A stretch of 6,762 nt of DNA from Sulfurovum sp. GTDB lineage: Bacteria > Campylobacterota > Campylobacteria > Campylobacterales > Sulfurovaceae. The notes below the pieces were generated by a model. The model did not search any database and was not told the DNA's origin. It was given only the letters and a program-made list of their open reading frames with translations. The position numbers were made by a program, and so were the translations under genes. Positions 1 through 6,373 of the stretch are shown here, piece by piece. The first letter of the stretch is position 1. Every line of letters begins with the position of its first letter. The stretch is taken from contig DAOVZV010000061.1 of NCBI GenBank assembly GCA_030634925.1, positions 1 through 6,762 of the forward strand. Direction: 5' to 3'.

Positions 1-512
1 AAACGGCTCACTCTCCCATAAGTAGGCTTCATACCCACTACACCACAATAAGAAGCAGGTTGTCGTATAGACCCACCAGTATCAGAACCCAATGCTGCTA
101 TAGCCAAACCACCTGCAACTGCTGCGGCACTACCACCTGAACTTCCTCCAGGGACACGATTAGACCCATGAGGATTTAGAGTAGCTCCATAAAAAGAACT
201 CTCTGTAGTAGAACCCATAGCAAACTCATCCATATTAGCTCGACCAAATGCCATCATACCTTTGGATTTGAGATTTTTGATAGCTGTCGCCTGATATGGA
301 GCGATATAGCCTTGCAAGATTTTAGACGCAGAAGTCACAGCCCAACCTTCGACTTGGATATTATCCTTGATAAGTATAGGCACACCCTCACCAGAACTCT
401 CAAACCCAACATAAGCATTGAGTCCAGACGCTTTGGCTTTTGCTTCAAGTTCCACTCTAAGCTCTGCCATCTCTTCATTTGATTTTGTTAATGCTTCTTT
501 TAGTGTTATCAC
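1..512 (-). CDS. gatA: Asp-tRNA(Asn)/Glu-tRNA(Gln) amidotransferase subunit A, N-terminal part (cut by window edge)
   Basis: GatA is the glutaminase subunit of the GatCAB complex. It releases ammonia from glutamine to convert mischarged Glu-tRNA(Gln) or Asp-tRNA(Asn) to the correct aminoacyl-tRNA in the cytoplasm. I translated 170 codons by hand and the frame is open to position 1, so the C-terminal two thirds or so is missing. The amidase-signature Ser-cisSer-Lys triad is present: Lys49 in PILIKDN, Ser124 in the Gly/Ser loop PGGSSGGSA, and nucleophile Ser148 in [10 protein letters not shown]. The spacings of 75 and 24 residues match the family. The start is GTG at 512, with AGGA (523-520) 7 nt upstream; the next in-frame ATG is residue 15. 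The beginning VITLKEAL fits known GatA N-termini. A 79-bp gap and a -10 box separate it from the lipoprotein gene, so it probably has its own transcript. The family call is near certain. Confidence 0.96.
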   Translation of the reverse strand, partial: MITLKEALTKSNEEMAELRVELEAKAKASGLNAYVGFESSGEGVPILIKDNIQVEGWAVTSASKILQGYIAPYQATAIKNLKSKGMMAFGRANMDEFAMGSTTESSFYGATLNPHGSNRVPGGSSGGSAAAVAGGLAIAALGSDTGGSIRQPASYCGVVGMKPTYGRVSR

Positions 513-555
513 AATATTTTCCTGACTATTTTCAATAAATAAATAAAATTATGTG

Positions 556-561
556 ATTATA
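556..561 (-). promoter_or_regulatory. Probable sigma-70 -10 box for gatA
   Basis: On the minus strand this reads TATAAT, an exact consensus -10, preceded directly by CTTTTGGA. No good -35 is seen: the hexamer 17 nt upstream reads TCATAC. Weak or absent -35 boxes with T-rich upstream DNA are usual for the primary sigma factor in Campylobacterota. Transcription would begin near 549, giving a leader of roughly 35-40 nt before the GTG of gatA. The box lies in the only sizeable gap in the lower half of the window, which supports it. No start-site data are available here. Confidence 0.6.
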
Positions 562-591
562 TCCAAAAGTTGTTTTGTGTATGATTTAAAG

Positions 592-1119
592 TTATCTCAA
601 AACCTCTCTCTCTTTTCGCCATTTCCAACTATATCTTTTGTCATCTTTGATATGAGAAAAGTATAGTTTTCCTGAGTCTCTCCATGGGTCTATTATGATG
701 CCATTTAGTGGAGTTTTGCCTTTGGCTACTACTATCATTGCATTGTGTTCACTCCAATACTCTCCTATATTTGCACCCATTAGATGGAAGTCAAAAGATT
801 GATAATCTTGGTGTGATAAATGTATATATAGTGCGTCACTCCAGTCGTAGCATAGTCCCTTTTCTCTGATACCTACATTGACCAAAAAATTATGAAATAG
901 TGGTGGTGATGTTAGCTTGAAATCTTTTGTCAATTTTTGGGTATATGCAAATATATCTTTTGCCAATTTTTGTGATTGTGATTTGGATATGGTCTTGTCT
1001 AGTGAGTATAGATGTGATGAGAGTTTGGAGATATTTGTTTGTGATGATGGTTGAGGAGTGACTCCACATCCAACTATCATAAACGCTAATAATATGAGCT
1101 TAGAAAAGTGTTGTAACAT
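592..1119 (-). CDS. Putative lipoprotein with a possible Cys-His-Asp (papain/transglutaminase-like) triad
   Basis: I do not recognise a named family. The 175-residue protein begins with a short signal peptide (hydrophobic residues about 7-17) ending in the lipobox IVGC, so Cys18 should be lipidated. The next residues are Gly-Val, with no Asp that would signal inner-membrane retention in the E. coli sense. Residues 20-60 are Ser/Gln/Lys-rich and look like a linker. The C-terminal domain has GLCYDWSDAL (Cys90), EHNAMIVV (His125) and IIIDPWRDSG (Asp144). This order and spacing resemble the catalytic Cys, His and Asp of papain-fold peptidases and transglutaminase-like proteins; that reading is inference. 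The ATG start at 1119 lies inside the end of the rhomboid gene with a 20-bp overlap. It has only a weak AGAG as ribosome site, so translational coupling is plausible. It is the last gene of the run before gatA. Being a real secreted lipoprotein is well supported; enzyme activity is not proven. Confidence 0.85.
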   Translation of the reverse strand: MLQHFSKLILLAFMIVGCGVTPQPSSQTNISKLSSHLYSLDKTISKSQSQKLAKDIFAYTQKLTKDFKLTSPPLFHNFLVNVGIREKGLCYDWSDALYIHLSHQDYQSFDFHLMGANIGEYWSEHNAMIVVAKGKTPLNGIIIDPWRDSGKLYFSHIKDDKRYSWKWRKEREVLR

Positions 1120-1780
1120 ATTGACTCTGTAGATAGTATAGGATAGCTACAGATATGATAGACATAGATATACTATATATCCACATATATTTGGCATTTA
1201 GAGATATGATATATCCACCGATAAATCCAACAACTAATCCTGCTATATGTGCCGTCACATCTACAGATGGTATCACTAAACCTATGATAAGATTTATACC
1301 GATTATCATGCCAAAACTTTTCATAAACTTGATAGTATGTGAACCCAACTGCTCTTTGTGTGCCAAAAAGAAACCTGCTAATGCTCCAAATAATCCAAAG
1401 ATTGCTCCTGACGCACCTACTCCCACACTATTGGAGTGCATATAAATAGATATTAATCCTCCGATAAGTCCAGAAAATAGATATATACTGATATAAGACT
1501 TCTTGTCAAAGTACATCTCTGCACCTCGTCCAATAAGATACAAAGAGAACATATTCATCACAATATGCATCATCCCACCGTGTAAAAACATAGCTGTAAA
1601 TAGTCTCCACCACTCATCATGTATTATGATATACGGAGCATACAAAGCACCCATATTTACCAATGCCTCAGCGTCCATATCCATCAAATCTAGGCTTAGA
1701 TATGATGAGATGAAATATATTATTATATTGAGTATGATTATGGTATAAGTGAGCTTATACTTGTATATATCTTCTATCAT
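1100..1780 (-). CDS. Rhomboid family intramembrane serine protease
   Basis: Rhomboids are inner-membrane serine proteases that cleave transmembrane or membrane-proximal segments of other proteins. All hallmark motifs are visible in this 226-residue protein: Trp-Arg in loop L1 (W58-R59), HIVMN (H72 and N76, oxyanion and fold residues), GASG with nucleophile Ser124, and AHIAG with base His178. Hydrophobic segments fall near residues 12-30, 68-86, 96-114, 122-141, 155-171 and 175-193. A further one at about 197-217 comes after the catalytic core, giving a 6+1 type layout. The ATG at 1780 follows the upstream stop by 5 bp, with TTAGG overlapping that stop. The 3' end overlaps the lipoprotein gene by 20 bp. 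The sequence does not show the substrate. The active site is intact, so I expect a working protease and not an inactive pseudoprotease. Confidence 0.95.
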   Translation of the reverse strand: MIEDIYKYKLTYTIIILNIIIYFISSYLSLDLMDMDAEALVNMGALYAPYIIIHDEWWRLFTAMFLHGGMMHIVMNMFSLYLIGRGAEMYFDKKSYISIYLFSGLIGGLISIYMHSNSVGVGASGAIFGLFGALAGFFLAHKEQLGSHTIKFMKSFGMIIGINLIIGLVIPSVDVTAHIAGLVVGFIGGYIISLNAKYMWIYSISMSIISVAILYYLQSQYVTTLF

Positions 1781-1785
1781 CGGAC

Positions 1786-2169
1786 CTAACAGATAGCCTC
1801 TGAAAATATAACACCATCTATACCTCTTCTTGCTATTTTGTTTATATCCTTTTGGGTTTGGATAAGTACCAAAAGCTGTGTATCAAATAGATACTCTTGT
1901 GCGATAGGCTGTATCATAAGTGCATCATCTTCTTGACATACAATATATTTAGCACCCATAGCATTGGAAAAGAGAGCATCATCTAGTGTATTGACAACTA
2001 CAGCAAATGCTATATTGTTGACTTTACAGTGTTGTGCGTATTTATGACTATCTACCAAAGGCTCTAACAATACAATATCATCTGCTTTGGTCAATTCAAT
2101 ATCTTCTATAGAAAATACTTTACAAAAACGACTACTTTTGACCCATGGGTGTCCTATAATTATCATCAT
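1786..2169 (-). CDS. Uncharacterised cytoplasmic protein, 126-127 residues, alternating strand/helix
   Basis: I do not recognise this gene. There is no signal peptide, membrane segment or metal motif. The sequence alternates predicted strands and helices: MIIIG, DIVLLE, helix about 41-50, AFAVVV, helix about 61-70, KYIVC, helix about 82-90, LLVLI, helix about 107-114, and DGVIFSEA at the end. This looks like four or five beta-alpha units, as in half of a TIM barrel or a small Rossmann-like fold; that is inference from pattern only. Two ATG codons stand in tandem at 2169 and 2166. The ribosome site AAAGGA ends 3 nt before the first and 6 nt before the second, so the second start is better spaced and the protein may have 126 residues. 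It lies 9 bp after the zinc-ribbon gene and 5 bp before the rhomboid gene, so it is probably co-transcribed with both. Confidence 0.8.
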   Translation of the reverse strand: MMIIIGHPWVKSSRFCKVFSIEDIELTKADDIVLLEPLVDSHKYAQHCKVNNIAFAVVVNTLDDALFSNAMGAKYIVCQEDDALMIQPIAQEYLFDTQLLVLIQTQKDINKIARRGIDGVIFSEAIC

Positions 2170-2178
2170 AAATCCTTT

Positions 2179-2394
2179 TTATTTTGGGAGTAAACACTCT
2201 TTGGAGCAGTAGTATCTACCTCCAGATATTATACTCTCTTTTACTGTAGAGTAAGTATGACATTTGTGACACTCAACTAGAGTATCTTCATCCAATTTCT
2301 TCTCTTCAGGAGTTTTGATTTGGGGGAATTTACCTCCAAAAAATTTGTAAATTACAAATCCAACTATTGCTAATATAATCAATTTAAATATCAT
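2179..2394 (-). CDS. PP0621-like small membrane-anchored zinc-ribbon protein
   Basis: This is a 71-residue protein with one N-terminal membrane helix (residues about 2-19) and a soluble tail. The tail carries two Cys pairs: C42-H-K-C45 in [10 protein letters not shown], and C63-S-K-E-C67 in YYCSKECL. Four cysteines in this arrangement should bind one zinc ion, and the CSxEC ending is typical of small proteins annotated as the PP0621 family. The role of that family is unknown to me. The Cys-containing tail follows a lysine-rich stretch, suggesting it faces the cytoplasm, though topology is inferred. The start codon overlaps the rsmG stop as ATGA (4 bp), with no clear ribosome site of its own, so it probably depends on rsmG translation. 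The length is normal for such proteins. Confidence 0.85.
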   Translation of the reverse strand: MIFKLIILAIVGFVIYKFFGGKFPQIKTPEEKKLDEDTLVECHKCHTYSTVKESIISGGRYYCSKECLLPK

Positions 2395-2981
2395 TTTTTA
2401 CTCTTTATATAGAGATAATTTCTCTTGTTTTTTTGTACTATATCATATACTAACTCTTGTTCTACTACATCTATTTCAGCAAAGACCTTTGAACCTTTAT
2501 AAAACAGATATTCTGTATCTTCATCACTGATATCAGCAGTCAAATCAAGCAGTAGATTGGTATTAGTCACAGCCCTAGATGATATAAGTTCAAATGGGTC
2601 TGATACTATCTTCTCTACTCTTTTGGCTTCTACTGATGTATTGGGTAGTGATAAATCTATAATAGAATACTTCAAAAATGATACTCTCTTTTTGAGTGGT
2701 TCTGCCAATACTACTTTGGTATCAGGTAGGGCTATCGCCAATACAAGCCCAGGAAAACCTGCACCTGTACCTACATCTAGTATTGTTTTTGGAGTTTTGA
2801 TAAATGTAAGTGGAAATAGAGAATCTATGATATTGAGATATATAGCGTCTATGGTCTTTGCACCTGTGAGATTATGTACTCCATTCCACTCATGCAAGAG
2901 TGAAGCAAACTGCTCTAGCTTTATGATAATACTATCTGATAATATTATCTCTTCTTTATCCAAATATTGTGATAAGTTCAC
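2391..2981 (-). CDS. rsmG: 16S rRNA (guanine-527-N7)-methyltransferase RsmG (GidB)
   Basis: RsmG methylates N7 of G527 in 16S rRNA using S-adenosylmethionine; in several bacteria its loss gives low-level streptomycin resistance. The 196-residue length is normal for the family. Visible motifs are [10 protein letters not shown] (residues 31-40), the AdoMet-binding glycine loop [16 protein letters not shown] (67-82), the acidic end of the next strand in LAEPLKKR (Glu94), and SSRAV (134-138), a conserved RsmG segment. The start is GTG at 2981. Its G is also the last base of the pqqD-like TAG stop (TAGTG, 1-bp overlap), and AGAGG stands 7 nt upstream. The 3' end overlaps the PP0621-like gene by 4 bp. 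No gidA/mnmG, parA or parB is nearby, unlike the classical gid locus, but lone rsmG genes are common in Campylobacterota. Confidence 0.97.
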   Translation of the reverse strand: MNLSQYLDKEEIILSDSIIIKLEQFASLLHEWNGVHNLTGAKTIDAIYLNIIDSLFPLTFIKTPKTILDVGTGAGFPGLVLAIALPDTKVVLAEPLKKRVSFLKYSIIDLSLPNTSVEAKRVEKIVSDPFELISSRAVTNTNLLLDLTADISDEDTEYLFYKGSKVFAEIDVVEQELVYDIVQKNKRNYLYIKSKK

Positions 2982-3247
2982 TATTTTACCTCTATCAATC
3001 TATTTGATACCAACTCATCTATAAAAATAAAGAGGTCTCTTTTTAGTATATCTACAGATGTATCATATCTCTCTAATAGTCTCTCTAATATAGAGTCGAT
3101 ACTCTTCTCATCTTGCATAATCTGCCAAATAACCGAACCTACACTATCTAATCCAAAGTAGTTTTGGCTATTCATATCTAGTATCATCATCTCTCCATCT
3201 ACCTCTTGGGCAAATACGCTATCTATAAAGACTATCTCTCTGTTCAT
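2981..3247 (-). CDS. PqqD family protein (RiPP recognition element-like domain)
   Basis: The 88-residue protein fits the PqqD fold: a short beta region (about residues 4-32), the family-typical [16 protein letters not shown] (29-44), then helices ending in a YDTSVDIL...[17 protein letters not shown] pattern (from residue 61). In PQQ and related pathways PqqD binds the leader of a precursor peptide and presents it to a radical SAM enzyme. Here no precursor peptide, PqqE-like enzyme or other RiPP gene occurs in the window, so the partner is unknown. The gene starts inside the dedA stop as ATGA (4-bp overlap). It lacks a clear ribosome site and shares one base with the rsmG start, so it is translationally coupled on both sides. 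Family membership is confident; its function is open. It should not be named pqqD without evidence of PQQ synthesis. Confidence 0.88.
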   Translation of the reverse strand: MNREIVFIDSVFAQEVDGEMMILDMNSQNYFGLDSVGSVIWQIMQDEKSIDSILERLLERYDTSVDILKRDLFIFIDELVSNRLIEVK

Positions 3248-3837
3248 TTTTTATTACGAAACATATAAAAAGCTGTGATGAAAGCTACAGAGACCAACGC
3301 AACAATAGTAGCCAATTTGAGATACTCAGATACGAGAGATTCATTCGCACCCAAAAGATAACCCAAAAGTGTCAATACAATCACCCAAATACCAGCACCT
3401 AGTCCTGAATAAAAGGCAAATTTGGCGATATTCATCCTTGCCAAACCAGCTGGTAGAGATATGAGTTGTCTAATCCCTGGGATAAGTCGTCCGTTGAATG
3501 TGGATAATTCGCCATGAGAGATAAAAAACTTCTCTAGCTTATCCATAGTCTCCTCTTTGATAAAAAAGTACTTACCATATCGCAAGATAAATTTCCTACC
3601 AAAAAGCATAGCAAGATAGTAATTAAACAAAGCTCCTGCTACAGAACCTACTGTTCCAGTGGCTATCACTATATAGATATTCATCTCACCTTTGTATGCC
3701 AAATATCCAGCAGGTATCATAATAATCTCACTAGGAAAAGGGAAAAAAGTACTCTCCAAAAACATCAATAAAAAAATACCCCAATAGCCCATATCTCCGA
3801 TATAGCCTACTATAGTCTGTGCTATCTCATGTATCAT
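3244..3837 (-). CDS. DedA family (SNARE-associated/VTT domain) inner-membrane protein
   Basis: DedA proteins are multi-pass inner-membrane proteins. Some members move lipid carriers (undecaprenyl phosphate or phosphatidylethanolamine) across the membrane and depend on the proton motive force. Family marks are FLES (Glu28) followed by PFPSE (33-37), and FNGRLIPGIRQLISLPAG (114-131), which holds the conserved arginines Arg117 and Arg123. Hydrophobic segments lie near 18-46, 54-80, 124-162 and 172-193, and the C-terminus is basic (RNKK). The length of 197 is typical. The ATG at 3837 follows accA by 9 bp and I see no good ribosome site. The 3' end overlaps the pqqD-like gene by 4 bp. Its position behind accA in a lipid-synthesis operon agrees with an envelope-lipid role, but the substrate cannot be read from the sequence. 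Confidence 0.94.
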   Translation of the reverse strand: MIHEIAQTIVGYIGDMGYWGIFLLMFLESTFFPFPSEIIMIPAGYLAYKGEMNIYIVIATGTVGSVAGALFNYYLAMLFGRKFILRYGKYFFIKEETMDKLEKFFISHGELSTFNGRLIPGIRQLISLPAGLARMNIAKFAFYSGLGAGIWVIVLTLLGYLLGANESLVSEYLKLATIVALVSVAFITAFYMFRNKK

Positions 3838-3846
3838 ATATCTATA

Positions 3847-4782
3847 TTACTCACTATACGCACCAACAGATGTTAGTCTATTGTATCTTTGGTCTAGCAT
3901 ATCATCTACAGATAATCCTCTAAGCTCTTCTACACTATCCAAGAAATACTTTTTGAGTACATCTGATGCAGTTTGCTTGTCTCTGTGAGCTCCTATCAAA
4001 GGTTCATCTAATATATCATCTACTAATTTATGCTCGAGCAAATCATCAGGTGTGATTTTGAGTGCTTTTGTAGCTACTTCTACTTTGCTAGGGTCATTCC
4101 ATAGTATCGCAGAACATCCCTCTGGAGATATTACAGCAAATACAGAATAACGCATCATAGCCAACTTATCAGCAACACCAATAGCCAACGCTCCACCACT
4201 TCCACCCTCACCTATCACTACAGATATAAGTGGTACTCTAACTGATGCAAACTCAAATAGATTTTTGGCTATAGCCTCACTTTGACCTCTCTCTTCTGCA
4301 CCCAATCCTGGATATGCACCTGGAGTATCTATAAGCATAAGAACTGGTATATCAAATTTTTCTGCCATCTTGACAGCTCTTAGGGCTTTTCTATATCCCT
4401 CAGGATTTGGCATACCGAAGTTTCTTTTGATTTTATTCTTGACTCCACGACCCTTTTGTTCACCAATTAGCATAGCTTTTTTACCACCTATCCAACCGAT
4501 ATAACACAATATAGCAGGGTCATCTCTAAATGCTCTATCTCCATGTATCTCATAAGCATCATCCATCAAAAGCTTGATGTAATCTAGTGAGTATGGTCTA
4601 TCAGGATGACGAGCGAGTCTTAGCTTTTGGAAATCACTCAATGCTCCAAAAGTCTTCTGTACCTCTTTTGCCAACTCATCTTGATACTTATCAACTGCAT
4701 CCAAATTTGCTATGGCATGAGCTGATACAATCTCTTCTTGTATCTCTTCTATTCTACTCTCAAAGTCTAAATAAGTTGCCAT
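3847..4782 (-). CDS. accA: Acetyl-CoA carboxylase carboxyltransferase subunit alpha
   Basis: AccA pairs with AccD to move the carboxyl group from carboxybiotin to acetyl-CoA, making malonyl-CoA, the committed step of fatty-acid synthesis. The 311-residue length matches the family (about 310-320). The N-terminal helical part (residues 5-60) is followed by [12 protein letters not shown] (58-69), [10 protein letters not shown] (81-90), and the crotonase-fold core. The core includes [17 protein letters not shown] (151-167), [12 protein letters not shown] (191-202) and [12 protein letters not shown] (217-228); the paired glycines form the oxyanion hole. The start ATG at 4782 is preceded by AAGGA, which overlaps the fabF stop (TAAGGA), leaving 9 bp between the genes. 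accD, accB and accC are not in the window, as expected, because the four subunits are usually scattered. The gene is complete, with no missing motifs. Confidence 0.98.
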   Translation of the reverse strand: MATYLDFESRIEEIQEEIVSAHAIANLDAVDKYQDELAKEVQKTFGALSDFQKLRLARHPDRPYSLDYIKLLMDDAYEIHGDRAFRDDPAILCYIGWIGGKKAMLIGEQKGRGVKNKIKRNFGMPNPEGYRKALRAVKMAEKFDIPVLMLIDTPGAYPGLGAEERGQSEAIAKNLFEFASVRVPLISVVIGEGGSGGALAIGVADKLAMMRYSVFAVISPEGCSAILWNDPSKVEVATKALKITPDDLLEHKLVDDILDEPLIGAHRDKQTASDVLKKYFLDSVEELRGLSVDDMLDQRYNRLTSVGAYSE

Positions 4783-4791
4783 ACCAAATCC

Positions 4792-6009
4792 TTATATTTT
4801 TTTGAAGATAACTGCACCATTTGTACCACCAAAACCAAATGAGTTACTCATAACTACATTTAATTCTGCTTTTCTAGTTCCAGTTGATACATAATCCAAA
4901 TCACAATTTTCATCAGGATTAGTTAGGTTTATAGTTGGAGGTAATACACCATCTCTCATAGCCATCAAGCACACTACTGCTTCTATCGCACCAGCAGCTC
5001 CTAGACAATGTCCTATCTGACCCTTGATAGAACTCATAGGAGGACAATTATCAGCACCACCCATCAATTCTTTGAGTGCAGCAGTCTCATTTTTGTCATT
5101 TACTGGAGTAGATGTACCGTGAGCATTTACATAATCTATAGTAGGATTACCTGCCATAGTATAAGCACCTTTCATAGCCCTAAGAGGTCCATCCATAGTA
5201 GGAGTAGTGATATGATTTGCATCTCCACTCTCTCCAAATCCTATAACCTCACCGTATATAGTAGCACCACGAGCTATCGCATCATCATAAGACTCCAATA
5301 CCAATGCACCAGCACCCTCACCCATTACAAATCCATCTCTATCACCATCAAATGGACGAGATGCTTTTTGAGGGTCATCATTGCGAGTAGATAGTGCTTT
5401 CATCGCAGCAAAACCACCAATTCCTACAGGACATATAGCAGACTCTGCACCGATAACTAGCATCTTGTCAGCAGTACCAACCATAATAGATTTAGCAGCC
5501 TCTCCGATAGCATGAGTACCAGCTGCACAAGCCGTTACAGATGATAAATTTGGTCCTTTTAATCCCTCATATATAGAGATAAATCCACCTAACATATTGA
5601 CAAGTGATGATGGAATGAAAAATGGTGAAATTCTTCTAGGTCCTCTTGTATTACATACTACAGAGTTCTTCTCTATATTTGGCAATCCACCAATTCCAGA
5701 TGCACTAGCTACACCAAATCTATCCATATCTACATCTTCTGGCAATTTGGCATCAGATATAGCCTCTTTGGCTGCGTGAAGTCCTAGTTGAATAAATCTA
5801 TCAGCCTTTTTGACCTCTTTGGCATCAAGTACAGATAGAGGGTCAAAGTCTGGTATCTCACCAGCTATAGTTACGGATTGTTTATCTGTATCAAAAGACT
5901 CTATAGTTCGGATACCACATTTACCATCTATAATCGCAGAGAAAGAACTCTCTTTGTCTAGCCCTAGAGAGTTTATCATCCCCAATCCTGTCACTACTAC
6001 TCTTTTCAT
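4792..6009 (-). CDS. fabF: 3-oxoacyl-[acyl-carrier-protein] synthase II (KAS II)
   Basis: FabF condenses acyl-ACP with malonyl-ACP in the elongation cycle of type II fatty-acid synthesis. The 405-residue thiolase-fold protein keeps the full active site: Cys161 in SVTACAAGTHAIG (acyl attachment), His298 in NAHGTSTPVND, Lys329 in SSIKGQIGH, and His334 in GHCLGAAGA. Also present are the start MKRVVVTGLGMINSLG, the GPRRISPFFIP loop (123-133), and the C-terminal SNSFGFGGTNGAVI. The start ATG at 6009 has AGGAG 5 nt upstream. It follows acpP, the protein that carries its substrates, across a 95-bp gap holding a hairpin, and precedes accA by 9 bp. KAS II, not KAS I (FabB), is favoured by overall motif form and by its place next to acpP. 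Confidence 0.98.
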   Translation of the reverse strand: MKRVVVTGLGMINSLGLDKESSFSAIIDGKCGIRTIESFDTDKQSVTIAGEIPDFDPLSVLDAKEVKKADRFIQLGLHAAKEAISDAKLPEDVDMDRFGVASASGIGGLPNIEKNSVVCNTRGPRRISPFFIPSSLVNMLGGFISIYEGLKGPNLSSVTACAAGTHAIGEAAKSIMVGTADKMLVIGAESAICPVGIGGFAAMKALSTRNDDPQKASRPFDGDRDGFVMGEGAGALVLESYDDAIARGATIYGEVIGFGESGDANHITTPTMDGPLRAMKGAYTMAGNPTIDYVNAHGTSTPVNDKNETAALKELMGGADNCPPMSSIKGQIGHCLGAAGAIEAVVCLMAMRDGVLPPTINLTNPDENCDLDYVSTGTRKAELNVVMSNSFGFGGTNGAVIFKKI

Positions 6010-6070
6010 TCTCTCTCCTACTATAATATAAAATATATATGATTAATTAAAAAAATATTCATATATATTT

Positions 6071-6097
6071 TATAAATCCCAATTAAGGGGATTTATA
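6071..6097 (-). terminator. Perfect 10-bp hairpin between acpP and fabF (attenuator or 3'-end stabiliser)
   Basis: Bases 6071-6080 (TATAAATCCC) are the exact reverse complement of 6088-6097 (GGGATTTATA), with a 7-nt loop at 6081-6087. On the transcribed strand it begins 7 bp after the acpP stop. A T-run does not follow at once: A/T-mixed sequence comes first and a T7-T8 stretch appears only about 16 nt later (near 6049-6056). It is therefore not a textbook intrinsic terminator. It could act as a partial terminator, or protect the acpP 3' end so that acpP mRNA outnumbers fabF-accA. ACP is needed in far larger amounts than FabF. Confidence 0.55.
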
Positions 6098-6104
6098 TTT
6101 AAAC

Positions 6105-6332
6105 TTATACAGCTTCTATAAATTTAATCGCATCACTTACTGTAGTGATAGCTTCTGCTTGGTCATCAGGAATTTCAATATCAAATTTCTCTTCAAGAGC
6201 CATTACTAACTCAACAACATCAAGACTATCAGCTCCTAAATCCTCTACGAACTTAGACTCTTCTTTTACCTCATCAGGGCTTACATTTAGTTGCTCTACA
6301 ACTACCTCTTTTACATCATCAAATAATGCCAT
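6105..6332 (-). CDS. acpP: Acyl carrier protein
   Basis: ACP carries growing acyl chains on a 4'-phosphopantetheine arm and also feeds phospholipid, lipid A and lipoate synthesis. The 75-residue acidic protein has the attachment site Ser36 in [15 protein letters not shown], the universal DSL motif, and family-typical helices before (3-15) and after it (37-51). It ends in [13 protein letters not shown], as in other ACPs. The start ATG at 6332 has an ideal AAGGAG (6344-6339) 6 nt upstream, the strongest ribosome site in the window, as expected for a very abundant protein. A probable promoter lies about 35 bp upstream of the start codon. fabF follows after a hairpin. The upstream neighbour in this window is an outer-membrane receptor, not fabG, which often precedes acpP in bacteria. 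Confidence 0.98.
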   Translation of the reverse strand: MALFDDVKEVVVEQLNVSPDEVKEESKFVEDLGADSLDVVELVMALEEKFDIEIPDDQAEAITTVSDAIKFIEAV

Positions 6333-6367
6333 TGATTACTCCTTAAGTTTGTTAAAAATACCTTGTA

Positions 6368-6373
6368 AGTATA
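6368..6373 (-). promoter_or_regulatory. Probable -10 box of the acpP promoter
   Basis: The minus strand reads TATACT here within GGTTATACTTACAAGG, preceded by two T-tracts (TTTTTATCATTTTTT, about 6376-6390). A weak -35 and periodic T-rich upstream DNA match primary-sigma promoters of Campylobacterota. The predicted start near 6360 leaves a leader of about 28 nt holding the AAGGAG site of acpP. A second possible -10, TATAAG within AATTATAAGC (about 6393-6398), lies a little upstream and may be an alternative. This promoter would drive acpP-fabF-accA and possibly the genes beyond. Confidence 0.5.

Noticed and set aside
1155..1748. Two plus-strand open frames (96 and 81 codons) opposite the rhomboid gene
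   Set aside because: Both mirror the hydrophobic rhomboid coding sequence and show no start signals or domains.
2557..3024. 155-codon open frame on the plus strand opposite rsmG
   Set aside because: It is antisense to a clear RsmG with all motifs, has no recognisable domain, and its low-complexity Ser/Ile composition is that of a shadow frame.
5008..5394. 128-codon open frame on the plus strand opposite fabF
   Set aside because: It is a complement-strand shadow of conserved FabF sequence, rich in Ser/Thr/Ile/Arg, with no ribosome site or family features.
6018..6030. TATTAT-like -10 just before fabF
   Set aside because: The region is nearly pure A/T so such hexamers are expected, and the implied leader would be under 10 nt and would barely include the ribosome site.
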